A stretch of DNA of 64,000 nucleotides, from the NCBI RefSeq assembly GCF_004698125.1, contig NZ_ML214297.1:620001-684000 (forward strand), read 5' to 3'. Source of the DNA: Halosimplex halophilum. Its GTDB lineage: Archaea; Halobacteriota; Halobacteria; Halobacteriales; Haloarculaceae. The position numbers and the translations under genes are program-made. The notes beneath the pieces were generated by a model. That model was not told the DNA's origin. It searched no databases and saw only the letters and a program-made list of their open reading frames with translations. Position 1 is the stretch's first letter, and every line of letters begins with the position of its first letter. Below are positions 35,903 through 44,635 of this stretch, piece after piece.

Positions 35903-37911
35903 GCGGCCAGCCGCCGGTCGGCGGGGACTCCGGGACCGAGAGCGACGCCTCCCGCAGTCGCCGACTCGCCCGCTGGCTGCGCACGCGCGTCGAGAACGTC
36001 GCCCGGATCGCCCGCTGGGAGGTGACGAAGAACGCCGGCGGCGTCGACCGGCGGACGGCCGCCATCGCCTTGCTGGCGGTGCTCGGGCTGGGCGCGATGG
36101 CCCCGGTCGCCGTCAGCCAGGGGGTCGCGCTCGACCAGGGGATCTACCGGGTCGGCGTCGTCCAGGAGGACCCCCTCTACGACCCCGTCTACCTCGACCC
36201 GACCTTCCGGGTGCAGGACCCGAGTTCGGCGGCCGTCGAGGCGGGCTATCAGGAGGTCATGGTCGTCGGCCCCCAGGTCCGCGAGTACGCCGACTCGACG
36301 AAGGGCCGGGCCGCGGTCTCCGAGTTGCGGTCGACCGTCAAGCGGTACAACGACGGGATCATGGACACCGAGGACAACCAGTCGGCGGCGTTCCCCGTCG
36401 TCGTGAACCTGACCTACGTCGACCGCGAATCCTCCCGCGTCACGGCCGCGCAGACACAGACGATCCCGATTCAGACCGACGAGAACGACGAGGCCGGGGA
36501 CGGCGACGGCTCGGCCGGCGAGGGCGACGGCGGGGACGGATCCGGCGGTGACTCCGCGGACGGCGCCGCCGACGAGACCGACGGGTCGGCGGGCGGTGAC
36601 TCCGGCGACGGCGGGGACGGCGGCGACGGCTCCGGCGGCGTCACGCGGCCGGGCGAGGGCTCGAACGTCGCCGGGTCGAGCATCGGCGCGCGGCTGACCG
36701 GCGGGAGTTCCACCGGCGCGCCGTCGGACATCACGCCCCCCTTCCCCTTCCGGTCGCTCGTGCTCGCGTTCGTGTTCGTCCTCCCGCTGAACTTCGTCAT
36801 CCAGGCCTACGGGTCGACGATACTCAGCGAGCGGATCAACCGCCGGGGCGAACTCCTGCTGGTCGCGCCCGTCTCCCGCGGGGACATCATCGTCGGGAAG
36901 ACGCTGCCGTACTTCGCCGCCGCTATCGGCGTCGCGGCGGCGATCACCGTCGCGCTCCAGGCCGGACTCGGGCTGGCCGGCTCGGTCGTCTCCGTGCTCG
37001 CCATCGTCCCGCTGGCGCTGCTCTTCCTCGCCGCGACCTTCCTCGGCGCGATGTTCGCCCGGTCGTTCAAGGAGCTGACCTTCGTCACGGTGACGATCAC
37101 CGTCACGCTCACCTCCTACGCGTTCGTCCCGGCGATCTTCACGGACGTGACGCCCATCGCGCTCATCTCGCCGCTGACGCTCGTGGTCCGGGACCTGCAG
37201 GGCCAGGCCATCGGCCTCGGCCAGTTCGTCTTCTCGACGCTGCCGCCGACGCTGACGGCGCTGGTCTGTTTCGGCCTGGGTGCGGGGCTCTACCGCGAGG
37301 AGGACATGTTCACCCAGCGGCCGATCCCCTACAAGGTGCTCGACGCGCTGGCGGGGCCGATCAAACGGCGCCGCAGCGTCGCGCTCGTGACCGCGGTCCT
37401 GCTGCCGTTCGTCCTCGTGGCGGAGCTGGTCGTCGTCGCGTTCGCGTACCCGCTCTGGCAGGCGGAGATCCCGGTCGGGGTCATCGTCGTCGCCCTGCTC
37501 GTCGGCATCGCGGTCGTCGAGGAACTCGCCAAGAGCCTGCACGTCTACGCCGGCTACGCCCACGCGCTGTTCGACGACCGGCTGCGGACGGCGCTGGTCG
37601 TCGGCGCCTTCAGCGGCCTGGGCTTCTTCCTCGCGGAGAAGCTCACGCTGATCGTCCGGCTCGCGGACCTGCAGACGCTCCCCGTCGGCCAGGCCGCGAT
37701 GGGCGAGCAGGCGCTCGTGGCGACCGGCGTCCCGCTCCCGTTGCTCGTCGGGGCGCTGTTGCTGGCGCCGCTGGCGCTGCACGTCGTCACGGCGTCGATA
37801 TCGGCGCTCGGCGCGCGCCGGGGGCCGCGCTCGTACGCGGTCGCCCTCGCCGTCGCGGTCGTCGTTCACGTCGCCTACAACCTGACGGTGGTGAGTACCC
37901 TTGTCCGGTGA
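35899..37911 (+). CDS. ABC-2 permease fused to a PrsW-like intramembrane protease
   Basis: The predicted protein has 670 residues and starts with GTG at 35899, overlapping the ATPase stop. Residues about 35-470 look like an ABC-2 permease: one N-terminal span (55-74), a large external region (75-280) with an Asp/Gly/Ser-rich linker (198-247), then about five spans (286-460) with YGSTILSERINRRGELLLVAPVSRGDIIVGK between them. Residues about 490-670 carry PrsW features: VVEELAK (EExxK, E541-E542-K545), GFFLAE (FxxxE, E580), and membrane histidines H628 and H657 in HVVTA and VHVAYN. PrsW is a glutamic-type intramembrane protease in Bacillus. The fusion suggests coupling of export with membrane proteolysis. 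Confidence 0.85.
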   Translation: MSGQPPVGGDSGTESDASRSRRLARWLRTRVENVARIARWEVTKNAGGVDRRTAAIALLAVLGLGAMAPVAVSQGVALDQGIYRVGVVQEDPLYDPVYLDPTFRVQDPSSAAVEAGYQEVMVVGPQVREYADSTKGRAAVSELRSTVKRYNDGIMDTEDNQSAAFPVVVNLTYVDRESSRVTAAQTQTIPIQTDENDEAGDGDGSAGEGDGGDGSGGDSADGAADETDGSAGGDSGDGGDGGDGSGGVTRPGEGSNVAGSSIGARLTGGSSTGAPSDITPPFPFRSLVLAFVFVLPLNFVIQAYGSTILSERINRRGELLLVAPVSRGDIIVGKTLPYFAAAIGVAAAITVALQAGLGLAGSVVSVLAIVPLALLFLAATFLGAMFARSFKELTFVTVTITVTLTSYAFVPAIFTDVTPIALISPLTLVVRDLQGQAIGLGQFVFSTLPPTLTALVCFGLGAGLYREEDMFTQRPIPYKVLDALAGPIKRRRSVALVTAVLLPFVLVAELVVVAFAYPLWQAEIPVGVIVVALLVGIAVVEELAKSLHVYAGYAHALFDDRLRTALVVGAFSGLGFFLAEKLTLIVRLADLQTLPVGQAAMGEQALVATGVPLPLLVGALLLAPLALHVVTASISALGARRGPRSYAVALAVAVVVHVAYNLTVVSTLVR

Positions 37912-39079
37912 GGACGCGCCCGCCCCGCAGCCGGGGTCGGCGGCCGCCGAGTCCGGCGACGGGCCGAGTGTCGACGCGCCGAGCGACGGCGAACCGTCCG
38001 ACGGCGACGACGCCGCGGTGCGGTCGCTGCTCGCCGACCCGCGACTCACCATCGCGAAGCGCGACCTCGCCTCGCTCAGCCGCGAGAAGACGATCGTCCT
38101 CGCGCTGCTGATCCAGCTGTTCGTCGCCGCGTTCTCGTCGTTCCTCGTCGTCGGGCTCACGTCGCTGTACAGCCCCGGGTCCGTCTCGGCCGGCGAGGTG
38201 GTCGTCGGCGTGGCCGGCGAGCACGACGACGCGCTCGTCCGCGCGGCCAACGACCAGGAGGGCGTCCGCGCGATCGTCTACCCGAACCCCGACGCCGCTC
38301 GCGACGCCTACCACGACGGGAGCGTCCACGCGACGCTGCTGGCGACGGACTCGGGCGACCGGATCGACGTGGCGGTGATCGCCCCACAGGAGAGCATCGA
38401 GACGACGCTGATCGTCGACCAGGTCCGGACCCTGCTCGAATCGGTCGAGCGCACCGAGCGGATCGCCCGCGCCGACCACCTCGACAACTCGCCGGTGCCG
38501 CTGCCGGAGGACGTGGACGCCAGCCCCTACTTCGGGTTCACCTACACGGTGCTGGTCCCGCTGCTCCTGTTTCTCCCCCCGTTCATCAGCGGCTCCGTCG
38601 CCGTCGACGCGCTGACCGAGGAGATCGAGCGCGGCACGCTGGAACTGCTGCGGGTCGCGCCGCTGTCGCTGGTCGACATCGTCGACGGGAAGGCGCTGGC
38701 GATGATCCTGATCGCGCCCGCCCAGGCCGCGCTGTGGATCGGCCTGCTCGGGTTCAACGGCATCGCCGTGTCGAACGTTCCCCAGATCCTGCTCGTCGTG
38801 ACCGCGCTGACGACGCTGGTCGTCACCCTCGGGCTCTCGCTGGGCGTCCTGACAGCGAAACGCCGGCAGGCACAGCTACTGTACTCGGTGCTGGTGATCT
38901 TCGGGTTCGGCCTGCTGACGTTCGTCCCCGAGCACCCGGCGACGACCGTCGCGAAACTCGCCGTCGACAGCCCGACGGCGACGACGACGCTCCACGTCGC
39001 CGCCTACGCCGTCGCCGCGGTCGTCCTGTTCGTCGGCGCCCGCCGGCTCGTTGCGCGGACGGATCCCGAAGGGCTCTGA
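37901..39079 (+). CDS. ABC-2 permease, second subunit
   Basis: The predicted protein has 392 residues. The only usable start near the 5' end is TTG at 37901, overlapping the previous stop by 11 bp; a TGA at 37892 blocks upstream starts in this frame. After an acidic N-terminus of about 45 residues comes a span at about 65-85, an external domain (about 95-210), then five spans from about 217 with LFLPPFISGSVAVDALTEEIERGTLELLRVAPLS, the typical ABC-2 cytoplasmic loop. It pairs with the fused permease to form the export channel. Confidence 0.88.
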   Translation: MSGEDAPAPQPGSAAAESGDGPSVDAPSDGEPSDGDDAAVRSLLADPRLTIAKRDLASLSREKTIVLALLIQLFVAAFSSFLVVGLTSLYSPGSVSAGEVVVGVAGEHDDALVRAANDQEGVRAIVYPNPDAARDAYHDGSVHATLLATDSGDRIDVAVIAPQESIETTLIVDQVRTLLESVERTERIARADHLDNSPVPLPEDVDASPYFGFTYTVLVPLLLFLPPFISGSVAVDALTEEIERGTLELLRVAPLSLVDIVDGKALAMILIAPAQAALWIGLLGFNGIAVSNVPQILLVVTALTTLVVTLGLSLGVLTAKRRQAQLLYSVLVIFGFGLLTFVPEHPATTVAKLAVDSPTATTTLHVAAYAVAAVVLFVGARRLVARTDPEGL

Positions 39080-39169
39080 GCCGTCGACAGCGGCAGTTCC
39101 GGGCGTCTGCCGGCGCCCGCTCGCCGGGTACCCGCCGGGAGAGCCGGCGACAGCACCCGGGGAACCCAC

Positions 39170-39180
39170 CTTTTTGCGCC
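39170..39180 (+). promoter_or_regulatory. TATA-like box for aldo/keto reductase
   Basis: CTTTTTGCGCC lies 20-30 nt before the ATG at 39200. Confidence 0.45.
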
Positions 39181-39199
39181 GCGGCGCCATCCCTGGCGT

Positions 39200-40174
39200 A
39201 TGGAGTACACCACACTGGGATCGACCGGCGTCGAGGTCAGCCGCATCTGTCTCGGGTGCATGAGCTTCGGCTCGTCGGACTGGCGCGAGTGGGTCTTGGA
39301 CGAGGAGGAGGGCATCGAACTGGTCGAGCGCGCTCGCGACCTCGGCATCAACTTCTTCGACACCGCGAACATGTACTCGCGGGGCGAGTCCGAGCGGGTC
39401 CTCGGGAAGGCGCTGGAGGGCCACCGCGAGGAGAGCGTCGTCGCGACGAAGGGCTTCTTCCAGATGGACGACGACGACCCGAACTCGGGCGGACTCTCGC
39501 GGAAGGCCATCGAGCAGGAACTCGACAACTCCCTCGACCGGCTGGGGATGGACACGGTCGACCTCTACCAGATCCACCGCTGGGACTACGACACGCCCGT
39601 CGAGGAGACGCTGCGGGCGCTCGACGACGCCGTCCGCCGCGAGAAGGTCCGGTACGTCGGCGCCTCGTCGATGTGGACCCGCCAGTTCGCCGACGCGCTG
39701 CACACGAGCGAGCGGCTGGGGCTCGAACGGTTCCAGACGATGCAGAACCACTACAACCTCCTCTACCGGGAGGAGGAGCGGGAGATGTTGCCGTACTGCG
39801 AGCAGGAGAACGTCGGGGTCATCCCCTGGAGTCCGCTGGCCCGCGGGTATCTCACCCGGCCGCACGAGGAGTACGACGCGACGACGCGGGGCGAGACCGA
39901 CGATTACGCCCGGGAACATCCCTACTTCGAGGGGGGCGGGAAGGAGATCAACGAGCGCGTCGCGGAGCTGGCCGACGAGTACGGCGCGACGATGGCCCAG
40001 ATCGGGCTGGCGTGGCTGCTGGACAAGGAGCCCGTCGACGCGCCGATCGTCGGCACGACGAGTATCGAACACCTCGAACAGGCCGTCGAGGCGCTGGACA
40101 TCTCGCTGTCGGAGTCCGACACCGAGTATCTGGAGGAGCCGTACGAACCGGTCCGGGTGTCCGGTCACGAGTGA
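39200..40174 (+). CDS. Aldo/keto reductase
   Basis: The predicted protein has 324 residues. The NADPH-dependent AKR barrel has the catalytic set: Asp in NFFDTANMYSRGESE with Tyr in the same segment, Lys in SVVATKGFFQ and His in LYQIHRWDYDTP. The later YNLLYREEEREMLPYC and VIPWSPLARGYLTRP, plus VGTTSIEHLEQAVEAL, match the YajO/Gfo-like AKR branch. It reduces aldehydes or ketones; the substrate is unknown. It is monocistronic with its own promoter. Confidence 0.93.
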   Translation: MEYTTLGSTGVEVSRICLGCMSFGSSDWREWVLDEEEGIELVERARDLGINFFDTANMYSRGESERVLGKALEGHREESVVATKGFFQMDDDDPNSGGLSRKAIEQELDNSLDRLGMDTVDLYQIHRWDYDTPVEETLRALDDAVRREKVRYVGASSMWTRQFADALHTSERLGLERFQTMQNHYNLLYREEEREMLPYCEQENVGVIPWSPLARGYLTRPHEEYDATTRGETDDYAREHPYFEGGGKEINERVAELADEYGATMAQIGLAWLLDKEPVDAPIVGTTSIEHLEQAVEALDISLSESDTEYLEEPYEPVRVSGHE

Positions 40175-40253
40175 GAACTGCGGATCGGCGGGCCGGAGCG
40201 GTCCGCGTACGGGGCCGATACCACTAAACCGCGCCCGGCCCACGACTGAGGCG

Positions 40254-40991
40254 ATGACAGATCCCCGCGACGACGGCGACGAGGCGGACCCGCCCCCCGA
40301 CGGCGCCGCGCCGCCCGCCGAGGGCGTCTCCGCGGACGCGGAATCCGTAGAGGGCGACGCCGCCGACACGGAGACGGCCGACGACCCGGCGACAGACAGG
40401 AACCGGTCGCCGGTCGACGACGAAGCCCCGGCGGGCGACGACGGCTCGGCGGCCGACGGGACGGACCGGCCGGTCGCCGAGTCCGTCGAGACGCCGGGCG
40501 AACCGCGGACGCTGCACCCGAAGGTCCGGATCGAGTGGGTCGTCGGCCCGCTGTTCGGCGCGCTCCTGACTGCGGCGGTCGCCGGGTTCATCACCTGGGC
40601 GGTCGCGGCCGAGTACCTCCCCTACGATCGGACGAGAAGCGCCGTCGCGGTCGGAGCGGGGCTGTTCCTCCTGTTCGCGGTGTACGGCGCCGTGCGCGCC
40701 GTCTTCCTCTACCGGTCGTGGCGCTACGTCGTCCGCGAGGAGTCGCTGTATCTCACCCGGGGCGTCCTCACCAAGGTCCAGACCGTGGTGCCCTACGTGC
40801 GCGTCCAGCACATCGACACGCGCCGCTCGGCGTTCGAGCGCGTGCTCGGCCTCTCGACGCTGGTCGTCTACACCGCCGGCTCCCGCGGCGCCGACGTGAC
40901 GATCCCCGGACTCACGCCCGACACGGCCGAGGACCTGCAGTCCCGGCTCGAACGGCTCGCGATCGCCTCCGAGGACGAAGACGCAGTATGA
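40254..40991 (+). CDS. Bacterial-PH (bPH2) membrane protein, YdbS-like
   Basis: The predicted protein has 245 residues. The first 85 are acidic and probably disordered. Two spans follow (about 97-115 and 127-147), then a bPH2 domain with WRYVVREESLYLTRGVLTKVQTVVPYVRVQHIDTRRSAFERVLGLSTLVVYTA in two blocks. This is the YdbS family, almost always next to a YdbT-like protein. It overlaps the following gene by 4 bp (ATGA at 40988). Function is unknown; the pair is membrane-associated. Confidence 0.88.
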   Translation: MTDPRDDGDEADPPPDGAAPPAEGVSADAESVEGDAADTETADDPATDRNRSPVDDEAPAGDDGSAADGTDRPVAESVETPGEPRTLHPKVRIEWVVGPLFGALLTAAVAGFITWAVAAEYLPYDRTRSAVAVGAGLFLLFAVYGAVRAVFLYRSWRYVVREESLYLTRGVLTKVQTVVPYVRVQHIDTRRSAFERVLGLSTLVVYTAGSRGADVTIPGLTPDTAEDLQSRLERLAIASEDEDAV

Positions 40992-42745
40992 GCGACGACC
41001 GCCCGACCGACGACTCGCCAGCCGACATCCCGCCGGGCGACGCCCCGGCGGCCGACGACGCCCGGCCGGCGGACGCGGACCGCGAGACGGTCGGCGAGGC
41101 CGCCGCCGAGGAGGCCGAGAGCGCCGGTCCCTCGGCGGCGACGCCCCGGATCGAGGGGCCACAGAAGCTGAACGCGCTGACGGTCCCCTACCAGATCGCC
41201 CAGCAGGGGATCAGCATCGTCGTCGCCATCTTCATCTTCGGCGGGGGCGGCGTGTCGGCGCTGTTCGGGTCGGGTCGGAGCCTGCTGGCGATCGGCGCGG
41301 TCGTCGCCATCGTCCTCGGGATCGCGGCGTTCGTCGGCTACTTCGTCGCCCGCTACCGCCGCTTCGAGTACGAACTCACCGCCGACACCTTCGACATCCG
41401 CTCGGGTGTGCTCTCGCGGCGCGTGCGCGAGATCCCGCTGCGACGCATCCAGAACGTCGACATCAGCCAGAACGTCGTCCAGCGCGTCCTCGGGATCGCC
41501 GAGGTCGACCTGGAGACCGCCGGCGGCGGCGGGACGGAGGCGCAACTGCAGTACGTCGGCGTCGACGACGCCGAACGGCTCCAGTCGGAGATCAGCCGAC
41601 TGAGCCGCGCGGCGAAGGCCGAGGAGGGCGAGACGACCGCGACCGACGAGGAGCGCTTCGAGACGGTGTTCTCGATCACCGACCGCGAGCTCGGGATCCT
41701 CGCGCTGATCTCGGTGGACCTCCGGCTCGCCTCCTTCCTCTTTTTCGGCGCCTCCATCTTCGCGCCGTCGGCGGTCTCGATGGCCCAGCCCGACAACTGG
41801 TGGGAGTACGGGTTCGGCCTCGACAGCCTCGTCGGCGCGTTCCTCGGGCCGCTGGCGGCGCTGGCCGCCGTCGCGGCGCTCGCGGTCGCCTCGGGCGTGC
41901 TCAACGCCGCCCGCTACTACGGGTTCCGGCTGGACCGGGGCGACGAGGAACTGCGCTACGAGCGGGGCCTGCTCCAGAAGTTCCGCGGGACGATCCCCCT
42001 CTCGAAGGTCCAGACGCTGACGCTGGAGGAGAACGTCCTCGCGCGGGCGCTGGGCTACGGCGCGCTGACCATCGAGACGGCGGGCTACACGCCGACGAGC
42101 GGCGAGTCGAACGGCTCCCAGTCGGCGATCCCCGTCGCCGAGCGCGACCGCGTCGTCTCGCTGGCGCGGTCGCTCGAACCGTTCGACGACTCGGGGCTCG
42201 AACGCCCGCCGAAGCGAGCGCGCCTGCGCTACGGCTTCCGCTACGCCATCGGGCTCGCCGTCGTCGTCGCCCTGCTGTACGCCGGCACGGCGTTCACCGA
42301 CTTCCGGCTGTACTGGTACGTCCCGCTGGTCGCCGTGCCGCTCGTCCCCGTCGCCGCCCACTACAAGTGGAAGAACCGCGGCTACGCGCTCGGCGACGAA
42401 CACGTGATCACCCGCAACGGCTTCTGGGTCCGCCGGCAGAAGGTGGTCCCCTACCACCGCGTCCAGACGGTCTTCAGCTCCCAGACGGTCTTCCAGCGGC
42501 GGCGGGACCTCGCGACGGTCACCGTCGACACCGCCGGCTCCCAGAGCCTCACCGGCCAGGACGCGAAGGCCGTCGACATCGACGCCGGGCGGGCCGAGGA
42601 GATCCGCGAGGAGGTGTCCGACGAGCTCTACGGGGCGCTCGCACGGCGCCGACGCGAGGGTCGTGGCCGCGGTTCCGGCCCTGATTCCGGCCCCGACACC
42701 CGCCCCGACGGACCGGGCCCGGGCGGGACGCCGGCGGACGACTGA
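40988..42745 (+). CDS. Multi-bPH2 membrane protein, YdbT-like
   Basis: The predicted protein has 585 residues from the ATG at 40988. After an acidic N-terminus (1-65) come paired spans and three bPH2 modules. Each has the motif of a basic/aromatic strand followed by 'PL.kVQ.l...q..lqR.lg...v...tAg': SRRVREIPLRRIQNVDISQNVVQRVLG, GTIPLSKVQTLTLEENVLARALG and QKVVPYHRVQTVFSSQTVFQRRRD. The last module ends VDTAGSQSL. It forms a unit with the upstream YdbS-like protein. The role is unknown. Confidence 0.9.
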   Translation: MSDDRPTDDSPADIPPGDAPAADDARPADADRETVGEAAAEEAESAGPSAATPRIEGPQKLNALTVPYQIAQQGISIVVAIFIFGGGGVSALFGSGRSLLAIGAVVAIVLGIAAFVGYFVARYRRFEYELTADTFDIRSGVLSRRVREIPLRRIQNVDISQNVVQRVLGIAEVDLETAGGGGTEAQLQYVGVDDAERLQSEISRLSRAAKAEEGETTATDEERFETVFSITDRELGILALISVDLRLASFLFFGASIFAPSAVSMAQPDNWWEYGFGLDSLVGAFLGPLAALAAVAALAVASGVLNAARYYGFRLDRGDEELRYERGLLQKFRGTIPLSKVQTLTLEENVLARALGYGALTIETAGYTPTSGESNGSQSAIPVAERDRVVSLARSLEPFDDSGLERPPKRARLRYGFRYAIGLAVVVALLYAGTAFTDFRLYWYVPLVAVPLVPVAAHYKWKNRGYALGDEHVITRNGFWVRRQKVVPYHRVQTVFSSQTVFQRRRDLATVTVDTAGSQSLTGQDAKAVDIDAGRAEEIREEVSDELYGALARRRREGRGRGSGPDSGPDTRPDGPGPGGTPADD

Positions 42746-42788
42746 ATTCGGCCAAAGGGTTTCGGGGGAGGGCGTTCCACGCTACCGT

Positions 42789-43712
42789 ATGTCACACGCA
42801 GGACCCGGCGAGTTCGACCACGGCGTCGACTGCGCGGTCGTGACCGGTGCGCTCGGCGGCGTCGGGGCGTGGATCGTCGACAGACTGGCCGACGACGGCG
42901 TCGAAGTCGTCGGCGTCGACCTGGACCGGCCCGACGGCGACCGGCCGAACGCGCAGTTCCGCGCCGTCGACCTGACCGACATGGGCGAGACCTGGGAGAC
43001 GGTCCACGAGGTCGACCCCGACGCGGTCGTCCACGCGGCGGCAATCTCCGGCCCGCTGGACGACCCCGGGACCCGCGTCTTCGAGAACAACACGACGAGC
43101 ACGTACAACGCGCTCGTCGCGGCCGGGCGGGCCGACGCCGAGGTGGTCTGGACCTCCTCGCAGGCGGCCTACGGGATGCTGTTCGCCGAGGAGCCGTGGC
43201 TGCCCGACTCGCTGCCGATCGAGGAGGACCACGAGCGTCGCCCCGAGGACCCCTACGGCGCCTCGAAGTACTGCGGCGAGGTGGTCGCCGGGACGGTCGC
43301 CCGGCGCTACGACGTGCCGGTCACGACCATCAGACCGGCGAGCGTCTACGGGCCCGAGGCCGAGCGCGCCCGCCCGCAGCGCGAGGGGTTCGACCTGGAG
43401 GAGGGCGAACTGAGCGGCAACCTCTGGTCGTACGTCGACGTGCGGGACGTGGCCCGGATGGTCGAGGCGGCGCTGGCCGCCGACGAGTCGGGCCACGAGG
43501 TCTACCACTGCGTCGCCGACGAGAACTACCTCGGCCAGCCGACCGCCGAGATCATCGAGGCCGTCGCGGGCGAACTCCCCGCGGAGTGCGACCTGGAGGG
43601 CCAGCAGGCCGCCCTCTCGAACGCGAAGGCGAAGGCGCGACTCGGCTGGGAGCCGGCCTACTCCTGGCGGGCGGCCGACGAGTCGCCGTCGCCCGGGATC
43701 GACTGGCGCTGA
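42789..43712 (+). CDS. NAD-dependent epimerase/dehydratase (extended SDR)
   Basis: The predicted protein has 307 residues. The nucleotide-binding loop AVVTGALGGVGAWIVDRL is an extended-SDR GxxGxxG. The catalytic set is TSSQAAYG and YGASKYCGEVVAG (Tyr-x3-Lys), with TTIRPASVYGPEA after it. The family epimerises or dehydrates nucleotide sugars, or acts on uronic acids. The C-terminal half has SYVDVRDVARMVEAAL. It is a single gene with an upstream TATA-poor region and no visible partner. Confidence 0.9.
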   Translation: MSHAGPGEFDHGVDCAVVTGALGGVGAWIVDRLADDGVEVVGVDLDRPDGDRPNAQFRAVDLTDMGETWETVHEVDPDAVVHAAAISGPLDDPGTRVFENNTTSTYNALVAAGRADAEVVWTSSQAAYGMLFAEEPWLPDSLPIEEDHERRPEDPYGASKYCGEVVAGTVARRYDVPVTTIRPASVYGPEAERARPQREGFDLEEGELSGNLWSYVDVRDVARMVEAALAADESGHEVYHCVADENYLGQPTAEIIEAVAGELPAECDLEGQQAALSNAKAKARLGWEPAYSWRAADESPSPGIDWR

Positions 43713-43836
43713 GAGCCGACTCCGCGGTTGGCGCCCGGATATCCACGTCGACAGCCCCGCCAGAACCACTAAGGGACCGGCCGCGAGACGTACGCCAGAC
43801 ACAGGGGCCGTCCGGCGGACGGGCCGCCGAGCGGCC

Positions 43837-43841
43837 GGAGG
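43837..43841 (+). promoter_or_regulatory. Shine-Dalgarno before the second ABC ATPase
   Basis: GGAGG stands 8 nt before the ATG at 43850, marking a leadered transcript. Confidence 0.55.
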
Positions 43842-43849
43842 ACACCACT

Positions 43850-44635
43850 ATGGGCGCAATCGAGACGGACGGACTGACGAAGCGATACGGGGACGTGACG
43901 GCGCTGGAGGGGCTGTCGCTGTCGGTCCCCGAGGGCGAACTGTTCGGCCTGCTCGGCCCCAACGGCTCGGGCAAGACGACGACCATCGAGATACTCACGG
44001 GCCAGCTCGACCCTACCGGGGGCACCGCCGCAGTCCTCGGCCACGACCCCGTCGACGACTCGCTGGCCGTCCGCGAGGCGGTCGGGATCCTCCCCGAGCG
44101 GGAGGACCCGCCGAGCTTCCTCACGCCGCGGGAGTACCTCCAGTTCGTCGGCGACGTGCGCGACCTGTCGGCCGTCGACGACCGCATCGCCGAGTGGGCC
44201 GACCGGCTGGGCTTCGCCGACACGCTCGACACAATCTCGACGGACCTCTCGGAGGGCGAGCGCCAGCGCGTGATGCTCGCCCAGACGTTCATCCACGAGC
44301 CCGACCTCGTGTTCATCGACGAGCCGCTGGTCAACCTCGACCCGATCATGCAGGCCGAGGTCAAAGACCACATGCGCGACTACTGCGAGCGGGGCAACAC
44401 CCTCTTCCTCTCGACGCACTTTCTGGAGGTCGCCGAGGAGCTGTGCACCTCCGTCGGCATCGTCCGCGACGGCGAACTCGTCGCCGAGCGCGACCCTCGC
44501 GACCTCGACGACGGCGAGCAACTGCTCGACTACTTCCGACGGGAGGTCGAGCCCGAGGCGGCGACCGGGAGCGGTGCCGCCGCCGGCCCGGCAGCGACTT
44601 CGGCCGGGGGACCCTCCGGCGGATCCGACCCATGA
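43850..44635 (+). CDS. ABC transporter ATP-binding protein (second system)
   Basis: The predicted protein has 261 residues. Walker A GPNGSGKTTTIEIL is at about residue 37, the signature loop is DLSEGERQRVMLAQ, Walker B is DLVFIDEPLVNLDP and the switch His is in LFLSTHFLEVAEEL. The tail after about 235 is Ala/Gly/Ser-rich. This ABC-2 type ATPase is coupled by ATGA to the permease gene that follows. It is less like NatA than the first ATPase in the window; its substrate is unknown. Confidence 0.92.
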   Translation: MGAIETDGLTKRYGDVTALEGLSLSVPEGELFGLLGPNGSGKTTTIEILTGQLDPTGGTAAVLGHDPVDDSLAVREAVGILPEREDPPSFLTPREYLQFVGDVRDLSAVDDRIAEWADRLGFADTLDTISTDLSEGERQRVMLAQTFIHEPDLVFIDEPLVNLDPIMQAEVKDHMRDYCERGNTLFLSTHFLEVAEELCTSVGIVRDGELVAERDPRDLDDGEQLLDYFRREVEPEAATGSGAAAGPAATSAGGPSGGSDP

